NCBI RefSeq assembly: GCF_003369445.1 | Contig: NZ_QRCU01000018.1 | Location: 105,403 to 169,402 of the forward strand | Length of the DNA stretch: 64,000 bases | From: Arthrobacter silvisoli | GTDB taxonomy: Bacteria; Actinomycetota; Actinomycetes; Actinomycetales; Micrococcaceae | Reading direction: 5' to 3' | Shown here: in pieces, positions 53,650 to 62,960 of the stretch | Position numbering within the stretch: the first letter of the stretch is position 1 | Layout: each line of letters begins with the position of its first letter | Program-made: the position numbers and the translations under genes | Notes under the pieces: model-generated | Told to the model about the DNA's origin: nothing | Seen by the model: the letters and a program-made list of their open reading frames with translations, nothing else | The model's database searches: none

Positions 53650-54144
53650 ATGGAAATCCAAGGAAATCCGCCCCGGATTATCGTGGGCATCGACGGCTCT
53701 GAATTCTCATCCAATGCCTTGAGGCTCGCGCGTCACATTGCGGACAGCTTCGATGCACCCCTCGAAGTCATTACCTGCATCGGGATGCCCGATTTCTATA
53801 TGGCCTCGCATCTGGACCCCGGAAACGACACGGTGACCCATCAGCTTGAACAGGCTGCGGCGCGGTTGGCGGAGGAAGCGGTGGAAAGGGCTTTCGGTGA
53901 CGACCGGCCGGCGCGGCTGACCGTGAGTGTCAGGTTCGGGGCACCGGCCAAGGTGCTTGTCGAGGAGAGCAAGGATGCCGGAATGCTGGTGGTCGGCAGG
54001 CACGGCGGTGGTGGTTTCCTGTCACAGGTCATCGGTTCGGTCAGCAGTGCGTGCGCGGCCCACGCGCACTGCCCTGTGCTGCTGGTTGACCAAGGCGACA
54101 CCGGAGTGCTTCAGCCGTCAGAGGGAGGGGGCCCGGGCGCATGA
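53650..54144 (+). CDS. Universal stress protein (single domain)
   Basis: 164-aa USP. IIVGIDGSEFSSNALRLARH begins the fold, and VVGRHGGGGFLSQVIGSVSSA is the ATP loop. ATG 53650 has GGTGGAAAC. Its stop overlaps the PEP-synthase start (ATGA), so the two are translationally coupled. Fourth USP gene in 10 kb. Confidence 0.88.
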   Translation: MEIQGNPPRIIVGIDGSEFSSNALRLARHIADSFDAPLEVITCIGMPDFYMASHLDPGNDTVTHQLEQAAARLAEEAVERAFGDDRPARLTVSVRFGAPAKVLVEESKDAGMLVVGRHGGGGFLSQVIGSVSSACAAHAHCPVLLVDQGDTGVLQPSEGGGPGA

Positions 54145-56531
54145 ACGGGGTCAACGTGCTCTGGTTCGATGAAATCGGCAGCGCGGATGTACCGCACGTG
54201 GGCGGGAAGAACGCCTCCCTTGGAGAACTGACCCGGGCCTTGACTGCTCAGGGAGTACGGGTTCCCGGGGGATTCGCTACCACCGCGGACGCGTTCCGGC
54301 GCTTCATCGCGGGGAACCGGATCGGCGGGCAGCTTGACGGAGCCATGGAGGGCTATCACAGCGGGCGGACGAGCCTGCGTGAGGCCGGGGCCGCCATGCG
54401 CTCCGCGGTCCTGTCCGCCGGGCTGCCGAACGATCTCGCGCTGGATATCACTGAGGCGTACCGGGAATTGGCGCACCGGGCGGATCAGAGCGAACCGGCC
54501 GTGGCCGTGCGCAGCAGCGCGACTGCCGAAGACCTCCCCGATGCCAGTTTCGCCGGACAGCAGGAGACCTTTCTCAATGTCCGTGGAGAAGCGGCTGTCC
54601 TGGAGGCCTGCCTGCGGTGCTATGCGTCCCTCTTCACCGACCGGGCCATCAGCTACCGCGACCTTATGGGGTTTTCGCAGCAGGACGTCGCCCTGTCGGT
54701 GGGTATCCAACTGATGGTGCGTTCGGACCGCGGTTCGGCCGGCGTCATGTTCTCCCTGGACCCATCCACCGGATTCCCGCGGGCCGCAGTGATCAGTGCC
54801 AACTGGGGACTCGGGGAGACCGTGGTCCAGGGCTCGGTCAATCCTGACAAATACATGGTCTTCACGCCGCTTCTGGGTCCGGGAAAGCATCCGGTGATCG
54901 AAAGGACCAAGGGGTCCAAGATCCGGAAACTGGTGCACGGTCCAGGTGGCGCCGGGACCGCCCTGGTGGATACGAGTGATGCTGAAAGGGGCGCGTTCGT
55001 CCTTGACGAGGAAGACATCCTGATCCTCGCGGGATGGGCGGTGAAGATTGAGAACCACTACGGCAAGGCCATGGACATCGAGTGGGCCAAAGACGGAGTC
55101 TCGGGAGAGCTGTTCATCGTCCAGGCGCGGCCGGAAACCGTCCAGTCGCGGCGGACAGCCGCTTCCTTCACCACGTACCGGCTCAAGAAGGCGGGGGTGG
55201 TGCTTGCGTCCGGAGCCGCGGTGGGCAACGGCATGGCTTCTTCCGTCGCCTGCCTGATCACCGATCCTTCCCGGATCGATCAGTTCGTGGATGGCTCGGT
55301 GCTCGTCACTGCACAAACTGACCCTGACTGGGTTCCCGTGATGAAGCGGGCTGCGGCCATTGTCACCGACCGTGGCGGCGTGACCAGCCATGCCGCCATC
55401 GTCAGCCGCGAGCTTGGCATCAATGCGGTGGTCGGGACCGGTGAGGCGACCATGCGGATAGCCGATGGGCAGCCCGTCACCGTTGATTGTGCCGACGGCG
55501 ACCGGGGTGTGGTCTATGAAGGGAGCCTTCCGTTCGAAGCCATCGAGCATGGTGTTGGCGATGTACCCGCGACCAGGACCAAGCTCATGGTCAACCTCGC
55601 CGACCCGGGCGGCGCTTTCAGGTGGTGGAAGCTTCCGGCACAGGGCGTCGGCCTCGCCCGCATGGAGTTCGTCATCAATGAGATGGTGCGGGTCCATCCG
55701 ATGGCCTTGATCCATCCGGACAGGGTGCCGGATCCGGCGGAGCGGGAGACGATCGCCGCCCTGACCGGGGATTTTCCCAGCCCCGCAGACTACTTCGTCG
55801 AAACCTTGGCGACCGGGCTGGCGAAGCTTGCCGCTGTCTTCTACCCGCACCCGGCAATAGTTCGGCTCAGCGACTTCAAATCCAACGAATACCGCCGGCT
55901 GATTGGTGGTTCCGCCTTCGAAGGGGTCGAGGAAAACCCGATGCTTGGCCTGCGTGGCGCTTCACGCTACTACCATCCGCGTTACCAGGCGGGTTTTGAG
56001 CTGGAATGCCGGGCCATCAAGCGGCTTCGGGACTATCACGGTTTCGACAACGTCGTGGTGATGGTGCCCTTCTGCCGGACGCCTGGCGAGGCCGCGCAGG
56101 TGCTCGAAGTGATGGCATCGAACGGCCTGGTCCGGGGACAGAACGGTCTCAAGGTCTACATGATGTGCGAAGTGCCTTCCAACGTGATTCTCGCAGAGCG
56201 GTTCGCCGCCGCCTTTGACGGGTTTTCCATCGGCTCGAACGACCTCACCCAGTTGGTCCTTGGTGCGGACCGGGACTCCGCCGAACTTGCTGCACTTTTC
56301 GACGAACGGGACGAAGCTGTGGAAGTGATGATCGGGGATGCCATCCGGAAGGCCCACAACGCGGGCATCCCGGTCGGATTGTGCGGTCAGGCACCGAGCA
56401 ACCATCCGGACTTCGCGGAATTCCTGGTTGGTCACGGGATCGACTCGATTTCCCTGAACCCGGACACCTTTGTCCGGACGGCCGCGGTCGTGGCCGGCGC
56501 GGAGACAGCCGGGGGGCCGGAGGCAAGGTGA
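54141..56531 (+). CDS. ppsA: Phosphoenolpyruvate synthase
   Basis: 796-aa enzyme: pyruvate + ATP gives PEP + AMP + Pi. The N-terminal nucleotide-binding domain has VGGKNASLGEL, VRSSATAEDLPDASFAGQQ and a VQARPET end. The swivelling domain has the phosphohistidine His417 (GGVTSHAAIVSRELG). The C-terminal TIM barrel has LARMEFVINEM and the closing GSNDLTQLVLGADRD and VGLCGQAPSNHPDF. Because it makes PEP from pyruvate it feeds gluconeogenesis or conserves ATP under energy stress. ATG overlaps the USP gene. Confidence 0.9.
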   Translation: MNGVNVLWFDEIGSADVPHVGGKNASLGELTRALTAQGVRVPGGFATTADAFRRFIAGNRIGGQLDGAMEGYHSGRTSLREAGAAMRSAVLSAGLPNDLALDITEAYRELAHRADQSEPAVAVRSSATAEDLPDASFAGQQETFLNVRGEAAVLEACLRCYASLFTDRAISYRDLMGFSQQDVALSVGIQLMVRSDRGSAGVMFSLDPSTGFPRAAVISANWGLGETVVQGSVNPDKYMVFTPLLGPGKHPVIERTKGSKIRKLVHGPGGAGTALVDTSDAERGAFVLDEEDILILAGWAVKIENHYGKAMDIEWAKDGVSGELFIVQARPETVQSRRTAASFTTYRLKKAGVVLASGAAVGNGMASSVACLITDPSRIDQFVDGSVLVTAQTDPDWVPVMKRAAAIVTDRGGVTSHAAIVSRELGINAVVGTGEATMRIADGQPVTVDCADGDRGVVYEGSLPFEAIEHGVGDVPATRTKLMVNLADPGGAFRWWKLPAQGVGLARMEFVINEMVRVHPMALIHPDRVPDPAERETIAALTGDFPSPADYFVETLATGLAKLAAVFYPHPAIVRLSDFKSNEYRRLIGGSAFEGVEENPMLGLRGASRYYHPRYQAGFELECRAIKRLRDYHGFDNVVVMVPFCRTPGEAAQVLEVMASNGLVRGQNGLKVYMMCEVPSNVILAERFAAAFDGFSIGSNDLTQLVLGADRDSAELAALFDERDEAVEVMIGDAIRKAHNAGIPVGLCGQAPSNHPDFAEFLVGHGIDSISLNPDTFVRTAAVVAGAETAGGPEAR

Positions 56532-56684
56532 TGGCGATGGCGTGGTGGCGATGCCGCTCTCCTCCGGCCCGGCAGCCGTGCTGCAGCGGCCCGGCCGCTG
56601 CCCGGAGCACACAGGCTCACAGAACCCAGAATCCTGTCCCGCAGGGCGCGGGGCAGAAACCCACGGACGATGGAAGGTCAAGCC

Positions 56685-57119
56685 ATGAACGAGCTATTGA
56701 GGTGGTCGCCATTTGACCGCCGCACCCCCTTTGATCTGATGGAACCGTTTCGCCGGCTCTTTGAAGGCGAGTCCGAACGGTCCATGATCCGGGTGGAAGA
56801 AGAAATCAAGGACAACGTCCTGACAGTACGTGCGGAACTGCCGGGTGTGGACCCGGACAAGGACATCGAAATCGATCTCTCCGATGGCCAGTTGCGGATC
56901 CGCGCCGAACGCAAAGAGTCGAGCGAACAGAAAGACGACGGCAGTTACCGCTCGGAATTCCGTTACGGCTCGATGTTCCGCAGCATCCCGCTGCCGAAGG
57001 ATGTGAAGGAAGAAGACGTTGTTGCCAGCTACAAGGACGGCGTTCTCGAAGTAAGAGTGCCCGTGCGGGAAAGCAGCGGCGAAACCGCAAAGCAGAAGAT
57101 CCCGATCTCCAGGGAGTAG
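56685..57119 (+). CDS. Hsp20/alpha-crystallin small heat-shock protein
   Basis: 144-aa chaperone. The alpha-crystallin domain is about 35-130 (VEEEIKDNVLTVRAELPGVD, RIRAERKESSEQ, FRSIPLPKDVKEEDVVASYKDGVLEV), and the C-terminal KIPISRE resembles the IxI/V anchor. I chose ATG 56685 with GGAAGGTCAAGCC; ATG 56670 is also in frame. It protects unfolding proteins without ATP. The type is that of mycobacterial HspX, the hallmark of the dormancy regulon. It lies 153 bp after ppsA; I could not find a convincing box of its own. Confidence 0.88.
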   Translation: MNELLRWSPFDRRTPFDLMEPFRRLFEGESERSMIRVEEEIKDNVLTVRAELPGVDPDKDIEIDLSDGQLRIRAERKESSEQKDDGSYRSEFRYGSMFRSIPLPKDVKEEDVVASYKDGVLEVRVPVRESSGETAKQKIPISRE

Positions 57120-57157
57120 GACGCAACGACGGAACTGCCCGTGACGGGTCCGGAAAA

Positions 57158-57180
57158 GCCCGGGCGAAAAGGCCCCGGGC
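57158..57180 (+). terminator. Short hairpin after hsp20
   Basis: A 7-bp stem GCCCGGG (57158-57164) with CCCGGGC (57174-57180) around a 9-nt loop, 38 bp after the hsp20 stop. Confidence 0.4.
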
Positions 57181-57278
57181 ACAAGGAAGTGGCGGTGCCG
57201 GAAACGGCACGCCACTTTCACGGTCCGGCACTTTCACACCCCGGCACTTCACGGCCGGGGCTCCAGGATGGTGGCAGC

Positions 57279-59684
57279 ATGGCACAGGGACGGACAACAG
57301 GGCTGTCGGGCGAGCAGGTGCGGGCGCGCGCCGACGCCGGCCTCCGCAATGCCGTTCCGAACGGTTCCAGCCGCAGCCTGTGGAACATCCTGCGGGCAAA
57401 CGTCTTCACGTTGTTCAACGCGATCGTCGGAAGCAGCTTCCTCCTCCTGCTGGCACTTGGCCAATGGCGCGACGCCCTCTTCGGGTTTGCGGCCCTCGGC
57501 AATGCCGTGATCGGAATAGTGCAGGAGTACCGGGCGAAACGGACCCTGGACAGGCTGGCAGTACTGCAGCTGCCCGGCTGCCGGGTGCTCAGGGCCGGTG
57601 AAGTCCGGGAGATCGCCGTCGACGACGTCGTACAGGATGACATCCTGGTTCTTCGCGCGGGCGACCAGCTCGTGGTGGATGCCCTCCTGCTTGACGGACA
57701 CGGCCTGGAACTGGATGAATCGCTGCTCAGCGGCGAATCCGTCCCGGTCGCCAAATTCCCCGGCATGGAACTGCTTTCAGGCTCAATCGTCGTCGCGGGG
57801 CGGGGCGCTGCGCGGGCGATCCGGGTCGGAAGCGAGTCGTATGCGAACAGGCTGGTGGCCGAAGCCAGGCGGTTCTCGCTGCTTGCTTCGGAAATCCGAC
57901 GCGGTATTGACAGGGTGCTGAGATGGGTCTCTTGGGCCCTTCTGCCCGTTTCCGTACTCCTCGTCAACGCACAGATGCAGGCCCAAGGTGGTTGGGAGCA
58001 TGCCTGGTCCAGCGGCTCGTGGAAGCACGCCGCGACAGGCGCGGTTGCCGGGATCATTGCGATGATTCCCCTGGGGCTGGTGCTTCTCACGAGTGTTGCC
58101 TTTGCGGTCGGGGCCCTGAGGCTTTCCCGGGACCGGGTGCTCATCCAGGAACTGGCTGCGGTAGAGGGGCTGGCCCGCGTGGACGTGCTGTGCATTGACA
58201 AGACCGGCACGTTGACCCACGGCCGGATCACGTTTGATGCGGTGCATGACATTGACGGGGCTGGACATCCAGGGTGGCAGGAGGTCCTCGGATGGTTCGG
58301 TGCCGATGCGGACGCCAACGCCACGGCCCGGTGCCTTGCAGGGACGTTCACCGCGGACGGCCTGCCCGAGGCCGGGCAGCGGGTACCGTTCTCCTCTGCC
58401 ACCAAGTGGAGCGCCGTCAGCTTCTCGGAGGGCCGGGAAGCCTCCGGCACGTGGGTGCTTGGCGCGCCGGATGTGCTGTTGCCGGCAGGAAGCCCGACGG
58501 CGGTGCGAGCTTCCGCGCTCGCTGCCGAAGGCCTGCGGACCCTGGCGCTGTCCCACGCCTCCGGGCGGTTCAGTGTGGCCCGGGGTGCTGCCCGGGAGCT
58601 TCCGCACGGCTTGGAACCGGTGGTACTCCTGACGTTCCGCGAGGAAATCCGGCCCGATGCGGCACAGACTTTGGCGTTCTTCGCGCAGGAAGGGGTGTCG
58701 GTGAAGGTCATTTCGGGAGACGACCCCCGCACTGTCGGCCGCGTCGCGCAGCGGGTCGGCCTTGGTACGGGCGAAGGCTGCGATGCCCGCCTCCTGCCTG
58801 AGGACCCCCGTCTGCTCGAAGAAGCGATGGAGAAGACTGTTGTCTTTGGCCGCGTCAGTCCCTCGCAGAAGAAAGCCATGGTTCAGGCACTGGAAAGGCA
58901 AGGGCATACGGTGGCCATGATCGGCGACGGGGTGAACGACGTGTTGGCCTTGAAAGAAGCGGATCTTGGCATAGCAATGGATTCGGCAGCACCGGCCACA
59001 AAGGCCGTGGCGCGCGTGGTGCTCCTTGACGGGCGCTTTGACCGGCTTCCTTCGGTCCTTGCGGAAGGCCGGCGGGTCATTGCGAACATCGAAAGGGTTT
59101 CGGTCCTCTTCCTTAGCAAGACTGTCTATGCCCTGACGCTGTCCGTGGCGGTCGGGGTCCTGCTGCTGGATTTTCCGTTCCTGCCCCGCCAGTTGTCGGT
59201 GACGGACGGCCTCACCATTGGAATTCCAGCCTTCTTCCTCGCCCTGATGCCCAACCTGCGCCGTTACCAACCAGGGTTCCTCAAGCGTTCGCTGCGGCTG
59301 GCACTTCCGGCAGGATTCATCATCGCTGCGGCCCTCCTGGCGATCACAGGTTTCGGCTCTGCGGCTGCCGGCGACTCGACGGGCGCGGTACGGACGGCAG
59401 CAGTTGTGGCCCTGTCGCTGCTGGGCCTTTGCCTGCTCGCGGTCGTTTCCCGTCCCGTGAACGCCTGGAGCACGGCGATTGCCGCCGCGATGTCCGCGGT
59501 GCTGGTGCTTGTATTGTCCGTACCTGTTTTCCAGGATTTCCTCGACTTCGAGCAACCATCTCCGGAGTTGCTTGCCGTCACCGCCGTCGTCACGGTCCCG
59601 GCCGCGGCATGCATCTTCGCACTTGGCCGGGGAGGCTGGCTCACGCGGGGCGGGGGCTCCCGGGAGCTCCCGGAGCGGCGGTGA
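57279..59684 (+). CDS. CtpE-like P-type ATPase (cation/calcium type)
   Basis: 801-aa P-type ATPase of the HAD-IC class with nine to ten spans. TLTHG follows the phosphorylated Asp in CIDKTGTLTHG; ESLLSGESVPV and MIGDGVNDVLALKEADLGIA are intact. The helix-4 motif is MIPLGLVLLTSVAFAVGALRL (Pro-x-Gly-Leu), as in mycobacterial CtpE, linked to calcium uptake. There is no N-terminal metal-binding domain. ATG 57279 follows AGGATGGTGGCAGC; an upstream in-frame GTG (57141) would include a low-complexity leader. No strong DosR box precedes it, so its membership in the island is uncertain. Confidence 0.87.
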   Translation: MAQGRTTGLSGEQVRARADAGLRNAVPNGSSRSLWNILRANVFTLFNAIVGSSFLLLLALGQWRDALFGFAALGNAVIGIVQEYRAKRTLDRLAVLQLPGCRVLRAGEVREIAVDDVVQDDILVLRAGDQLVVDALLLDGHGLELDESLLSGESVPVAKFPGMELLSGSIVVAGRGAARAIRVGSESYANRLVAEARRFSLLASEIRRGIDRVLRWVSWALLPVSVLLVNAQMQAQGGWEHAWSSGSWKHAATGAVAGIIAMIPLGLVLLTSVAFAVGALRLSRDRVLIQELAAVEGLARVDVLCIDKTGTLTHGRITFDAVHDIDGAGHPGWQEVLGWFGADADANATARCLAGTFTADGLPEAGQRVPFSSATKWSAVSFSEGREASGTWVLGAPDVLLPAGSPTAVRASALAAEGLRTLALSHASGRFSVARGAARELPHGLEPVVLLTFREEIRPDAAQTLAFFAQEGVSVKVISGDDPRTVGRVAQRVGLGTGEGCDARLLPEDPRLLEEAMEKTVVFGRVSPSQKKAMVQALERQGHTVAMIGDGVNDVLALKEADLGIAMDSAAPATKAVARVVLLDGRFDRLPSVLAEGRRVIANIERVSVLFLSKTVYALTLSVAVGVLLLDFPFLPRQLSVTDGLTIGIPAFFLALMPNLRRYQPGFLKRSLRLALPAGFIIAAALLAITGFGSAAAGDSTGAVRTAAVVALSLLGLCLLAVVSRPVNAWSTAIAAAMSAVLVLVLSVPVFQDFLDFEQPSPELLAVTAVVTVPAAACIFALGRGGWLTRGGGSRELPERR

Positions 59685-59801
59685 ATCTATTCCAGCGTGG
59701 CCGGGCTGAGTATATTGACAGCAATGGATGCGCTGCCGGTGCCCGTCCAGGGGTTCCCGAACCGGCGTTCCGCACCCGTCGGTACTGGAAGCGAGGACCA
59801 A

Positions 59802-61280
59802 GTGTCTGACGTCATTCCGCCGGGAGTCAGCCGGCGACTCTATAACGAAGATCTCGCGCCGGCCGAACACCGCTCGTGGGGCTTCTATTCGTTGTTTGCG
59901 ATGTGGATGTCGGATATTCACTCGCTTGGCGGCTACACGTTCGCTGCAGGGCTTTTCGCGTTGGGCCTGGGTGCATGGCAGGTGTTTCTGGCTCTGGTCG
60001 TGGGGATTGTCATCGTCTTCGTCCTCATGAACTTTTCTGGTTACGCAGGCCAGAAGACCGGTGTTCCTTACCCTGTGCTCGCCCGGATCTCGTTTGGCAT
60101 CTTCGGCGCCAACCTGCCCGCCCTGATTCGTGCGTTGGTCGCGATTGCCTGGTACGGCATCCAGACGTGGCTTGCCTCCCGCGCGGTCATCGTCATCGCT
60201 GTGGAGCTCTGGCCCGGACTCCAAAGCCTGGCCGGGAACAACTTCCTGGGCGAATCCTGGCTCGGGTGGCTGGCGTTCCTGTTGATGTGGTCGTTGCAGC
60301 TTCTTCTGCTCCGAAACGGCATGGAAACGATCCGGAGATTCCAGGACTGGGCCGGGCCGGCCGTGTGGGCTGTGATGGGCGTGCTGGTGGTTTACATTCT
60401 GATCAAAGCGGGTTGGGACATCTCCTTTGACCTGCCCGGGGGCACGTCGGAATGGGGCGTCCTGCATGCATTCCTTGCCGCCACCGCGCTGACGGTGACC
60501 TATTTTTCCACCCTGTTGCTCAACTTCTGCGACTTCTCCCGGTTCGCGCCCACCCGCAAAGCAGTACGAACGGCCAACCTGTGGGGCCTTCCGGTCAACT
60601 TCATCGCCTTTTCCGTGGTTTCCGTTGTCGTCACGGCCGGGACCTTCAAAGTGTACGGCGAGTACATTTACGATCCGGTTGAGATTGTCGGGCGGATCGA
60701 CAGCATCTTTGCCCTGTTGCTTGGTGCTGTCACGTTTGCTGTGGCGACCCTGGGGATCAACGTCGTCGCGAACTTCGTTTCGCCGGCATATGACCTCGCG
60801 AACGTTTGGCCCTCCCGGATCGATTTCAAGCGGGGCGGGCTGATCGCGGCCTTGATCGCCCTCGTCATCACACCGTGGAACCTGTTCAACAGTCCGGTCG
60901 TCATCAACTTGTTCCTCGGAGGCCTCGGAGCACTGCTCGGGCCGCTGTTCGGGATCATCATGGTTGACTACTACGTGCTCCGGAAGCAGCACGTGCTGGT
61001 GCGGGACCTGTTCAAAGAGCAGGGGTACTACACGTATACCCATGGCTGGAACCGGAAAGCGGTCATCTCGTTTGTCGTCTCGGCTGTCCCTGCCGTGGTG
61101 TTGGCGCTTGTACCTGTGTTTGGAGCTTTCTCGGCGTTCTCCTGGTTCATTGGAGCGATAGTGGCTGGGACAGTGCACTACTTCATCTCGCGCAACGATT
61201 CGAGTCTGGCGGAATCGATCACGGCCGCTGCCGCGGAGGAGCCGGAAACGGGCACCGATTGGATGCAGGTTCCCCGGTGA
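59802..61280 (+). CDS. NCS1-family nucleobase/allantoin-type permease
   Basis: About 492-aa transporter of twelve spans. RLYNEDLAPAEHRSWG before the first span, MWMSDIHSLGGYTFAAGLFALGLG, and the NFCDFSRFAP region are hallmarks of nucleobase-cation symporters (cytosine, uracil, allantoin, hydantoin). The GTG at 59802 has GCGAGGACCAA; ATG 59724 lies further upstream with a poor site, so the start is uncertain. Imported nucleobase or hydantoin is probably a nitrogen source. It is followed by a convergent Lrp-type regulator. Confidence 0.82.
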   Translation: MSDVIPPGVSRRLYNEDLAPAEHRSWGFYSLFAMWMSDIHSLGGYTFAAGLFALGLGAWQVFLALVVGIVIVFVLMNFSGYAGQKTGVPYPVLARISFGIFGANLPALIRALVAIAWYGIQTWLASRAVIVIAVELWPGLQSLAGNNFLGESWLGWLAFLLMWSLQLLLLRNGMETIRRFQDWAGPAVWAVMGVLVVYILIKAGWDISFDLPGGTSEWGVLHAFLAATALTVTYFSTLLLNFCDFSRFAPTRKAVRTANLWGLPVNFIAFSVVSVVVTAGTFKVYGEYIYDPVEIVGRIDSIFALLLGAVTFAVATLGINVVANFVSPAYDLANVWPSRIDFKRGGLIAALIALVITPWNLFNSPVVINLFLGGLGALLGPLFGIIMVDYYVLRKQHVLVRDLFKEQGYYTYTHGWNRKAVISFVVSAVPAVVLALVPVFGAFSAFSWFIGAIVAGTVHYFISRNDSSLAESITAAAAEEPETGTDWMQVPR

Positions 61281-61337
61281 ATTGTTCCCCGGCGATACGG
61301 AGATTCGACGAGCCAGGAGCTCTGCGATCCAGGCACA

Positions 61338-61763
61338 TCAACTCGAGCGCAGCGCCACGCGGGTCTGGGTCTGTGCTGCACCGCATTCCTTCTTGAGCCG
61401 GCGCAGCAGCCGGTCCAGCGCCCCGGTGTCCGGGGTGTACGCCCGCAACAGGTAGTCGTACGGGCCGGTCATGTGCACCGCATCCACGATCTGCCCGATC
61501 GACCCGACCTTGCCCGCGAAAGTCTCGTAGTCCGTGTCGGCGCCGAGTCGCACATCGATGAAGACTTCCAGGCCGCCGCGGGGGCGGGTCGCTTCCTTGC
61601 CGGTCCGGACGGTGTAGCCGAGGATGATTCCATCGGCTTCCAAACGGCGGACCCGGGCGGCAGCCGCATTCGTGCTCAGGCCGACGAGCCTTCCGAGCTC
61701 ACTGAATGAACGGCGTGCATTCTCCTGCAGAAGACCGAGAATCTTCTCGTCAATGACATCCAC
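61338..61763 (-). CDS. Lrp/AsnC-family transcriptional regulator
   Basis: 141-aa regulator. The N-terminal HTH is MDVIDEKILGLLQENARRSFSELGRLVGLSTNAAAARVRRLE; the C-terminal RAM ligand-binding domain (EVFIDVRLGADTDYETFAGKVG, ending near YDYLLRAYTPDTGALDRLL) senses amino acids. ATG is the complement of 61761-61763. It is divergent from a LysE-type exporter, the common arrangement of amino-acid efflux control. Confidence 0.88.
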   Translation of the reverse strand: MDVIDEKILGLLQENARRSFSELGRLVGLSTNAAAARVRRLEADGIILGYTVRTGKEATRPRGGLEVFIDVRLGADTDYETFAGKVGSIGQIVDAVHMTGPYDYLLRAYTPDTGALDRLLRRLKKECGAAQTQTRVALRSS

Positions 61764-61833
61764 GCTGAGAATGATAGTCGCTGCACAGTGAAACTGTCAG
61801 TGCTCCTCATTGCTGCATTGCACACTGGTATGC
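61764..61833. promoter_or_regulatory. Divergent lrp/lysE control region
   Basis: The 70-bp gap holds ACAGTGAAACTGT (61785-61797, five-base arms around GAA) and TGCATTGCA (61814-61822). Both are plausible operator halves for the adjacent Lrp-type protein. The exporter start has no clear ribosome site and may be leaderless. Confidence 0.5.
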
Positions 61834-62481
61834 ATGGTGAATGAGATCTGGTTATCGGCCGCGGCCGGTGCGGTGGCCGGCCTTGGGGTCGCGATGCCGC
61901 TCGGGGCGATCGCCGCGCTGTTGCTGCGCGAAGGCCTGGTCAACGGTTTCCGGGTCGCGGCAGCAGCTGCCGCGGGGGTTGCGACGGCGGACCTCCTCTA
62001 CTGTGCCATGGCCACCGCCACCGGTGCCCTGTTCGCACGGACAATCCAGGACCACCGGGGAGCCTTCCTGACCGCCTCAGGAGTCTTGATCGTGGCGATC
62101 GGAGCCCTGCAACTGCGCCGAGGACTGAAGGAGCGAACAGGCGGGGACCCCCAGGTCGAGCGGATCCCGGCAGGCCTTGCCTACCTCCGCTTCGTCGCCT
62201 TGACCGGGCTCAACCCGATGACGCTGATCTACTTCATCGCATTGGGCGGTGCCGTGGACTCGCGGGGCAGTTCGTGGGTCGGTCCGGTCGTCTTTGTCGC
62301 TTCGGTCGGCCTGACATCGCTCGCCTGGCAACTCCTCCTGGCCATGACGGGTTCGGTGTTCGGCAGGGCGGCGGGCCCGGGACTGATGCGCATCATCGGC
62401 GGCGTCGCTTCGTTGCTCATCATCGCGCTCGGCGGCATCGTCCTGGTAAGCGGCATGGAAGCACTTGGATCTTTTTCCTGA
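61834..62481 (+). CDS. LysE-family amino-acid exporter
   Basis: 215-aa membrane exporter with six spans. The family signature GLGVAMPLGAIAALLLREGLVNG is at the start, with FVALTGLNPMTLIYFIALGG in the second half. ATG 61834; GTG 61837 is in frame. It probably exports a basic or other amino acid when the intracellular level is high, under the adjacent Lrp-type regulator. Confidence 0.87.
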   Translation: MVNEIWLSAAAGAVAGLGVAMPLGAIAALLLREGLVNGFRVAAAAAAGVATADLLYCAMATATGALFARTIQDHRGAFLTASGVLIVAIGALQLRRGLKERTGGDPQVERIPAGLAYLRFVALTGLNPMTLIYFIALGGAVDSRGSSWVGPVVFVASVGLTSLAWQLLLAMTGSVFGRAAGPGLMRIIGGVASLLIIALGGIVLVSGMEALGSFS

Positions 62482-62592
62482 GAACCCCGTGCGACTGTCT
62501 GCACGTGTCGCGAGCATTTCACGACGTCGGTGTTTCCGGCGGGTGGCGGAGGGTTTCCCGGTTCCCGTCCGGGGAGCGGGGGAAACGGGGCC

Positions 62593-62781
62593 TTAGTCCC
62601 GGCAGTCAGGCCAGACGTCGAGTCCGCCGTCGTGAATGCGGTCCCCGGAGGCCCATGCCTTCGCAGCGGTCGACGAAGTCCATGACGCCGTGGCAGGAGA
62701 ACCGATCCCGCTGGAAACCTGAAGATCGGGCCCTTCAATCAAGGGCCGGCCGGCGGGTTCGGACGCTGCGATCCGTTTCAT
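62593..62781 (-). CDS. Possible small protein with strong ribosome site
   Basis: 62-aa frame starting MKRIAASEPAGRPLIEGPD with a perfect AGGAGGAAGC site in front of its ATG (complement of 62779-62781). It is Ser/Ala/Thr-rich with a final WPDC motif and no domain. Apart from it the 62482-62960 gap holds no other gene. It could be real or accidental; a second MKRI-starting small frame at 17511 shows the same pattern. Confidence 0.4.
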   Translation of the reverse strand: MKRIAASEPAGRPLIEGPDLQVSSGIGSPATASWTSSTAAKAWASGDRIHDGGLDVWPDCRD

Positions 62782-62960
62782 GCTTCCTCCTGCTGCGGGA
62801 CTGTTGGGATAACCATGCCACCCGTGGATCAAGAGCAGCCCCGGTTTTCCGCGGCCTCGGCACAGTTTTTGGGCAGGAATTGGGATTGCGGGCGGTGCGG
62901 CAGCACCTCGGCAGCGCGGAAGGTCTTGGGTCCGGCGGCGGTGGGATGTAAGGATCGCTT

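Noticed and set aside
57161..57176. Possible DosR-like box before the CtpE-like ATPase (minus reading GGGGCCTTTTCGCCCG)
   Set aside because: It misses the conserved final CT and overlaps the hairpin after hsp20, so it is better explained as a terminator part.
57783..61178. Very long open frame on the minus strand opposite the ATPase and permease genes
   Set aside because: The product is dominated by Arg, Gln, Asp, Gly and His with no fold signature. It is the usual antisense shadow of high-GC coding DNA.
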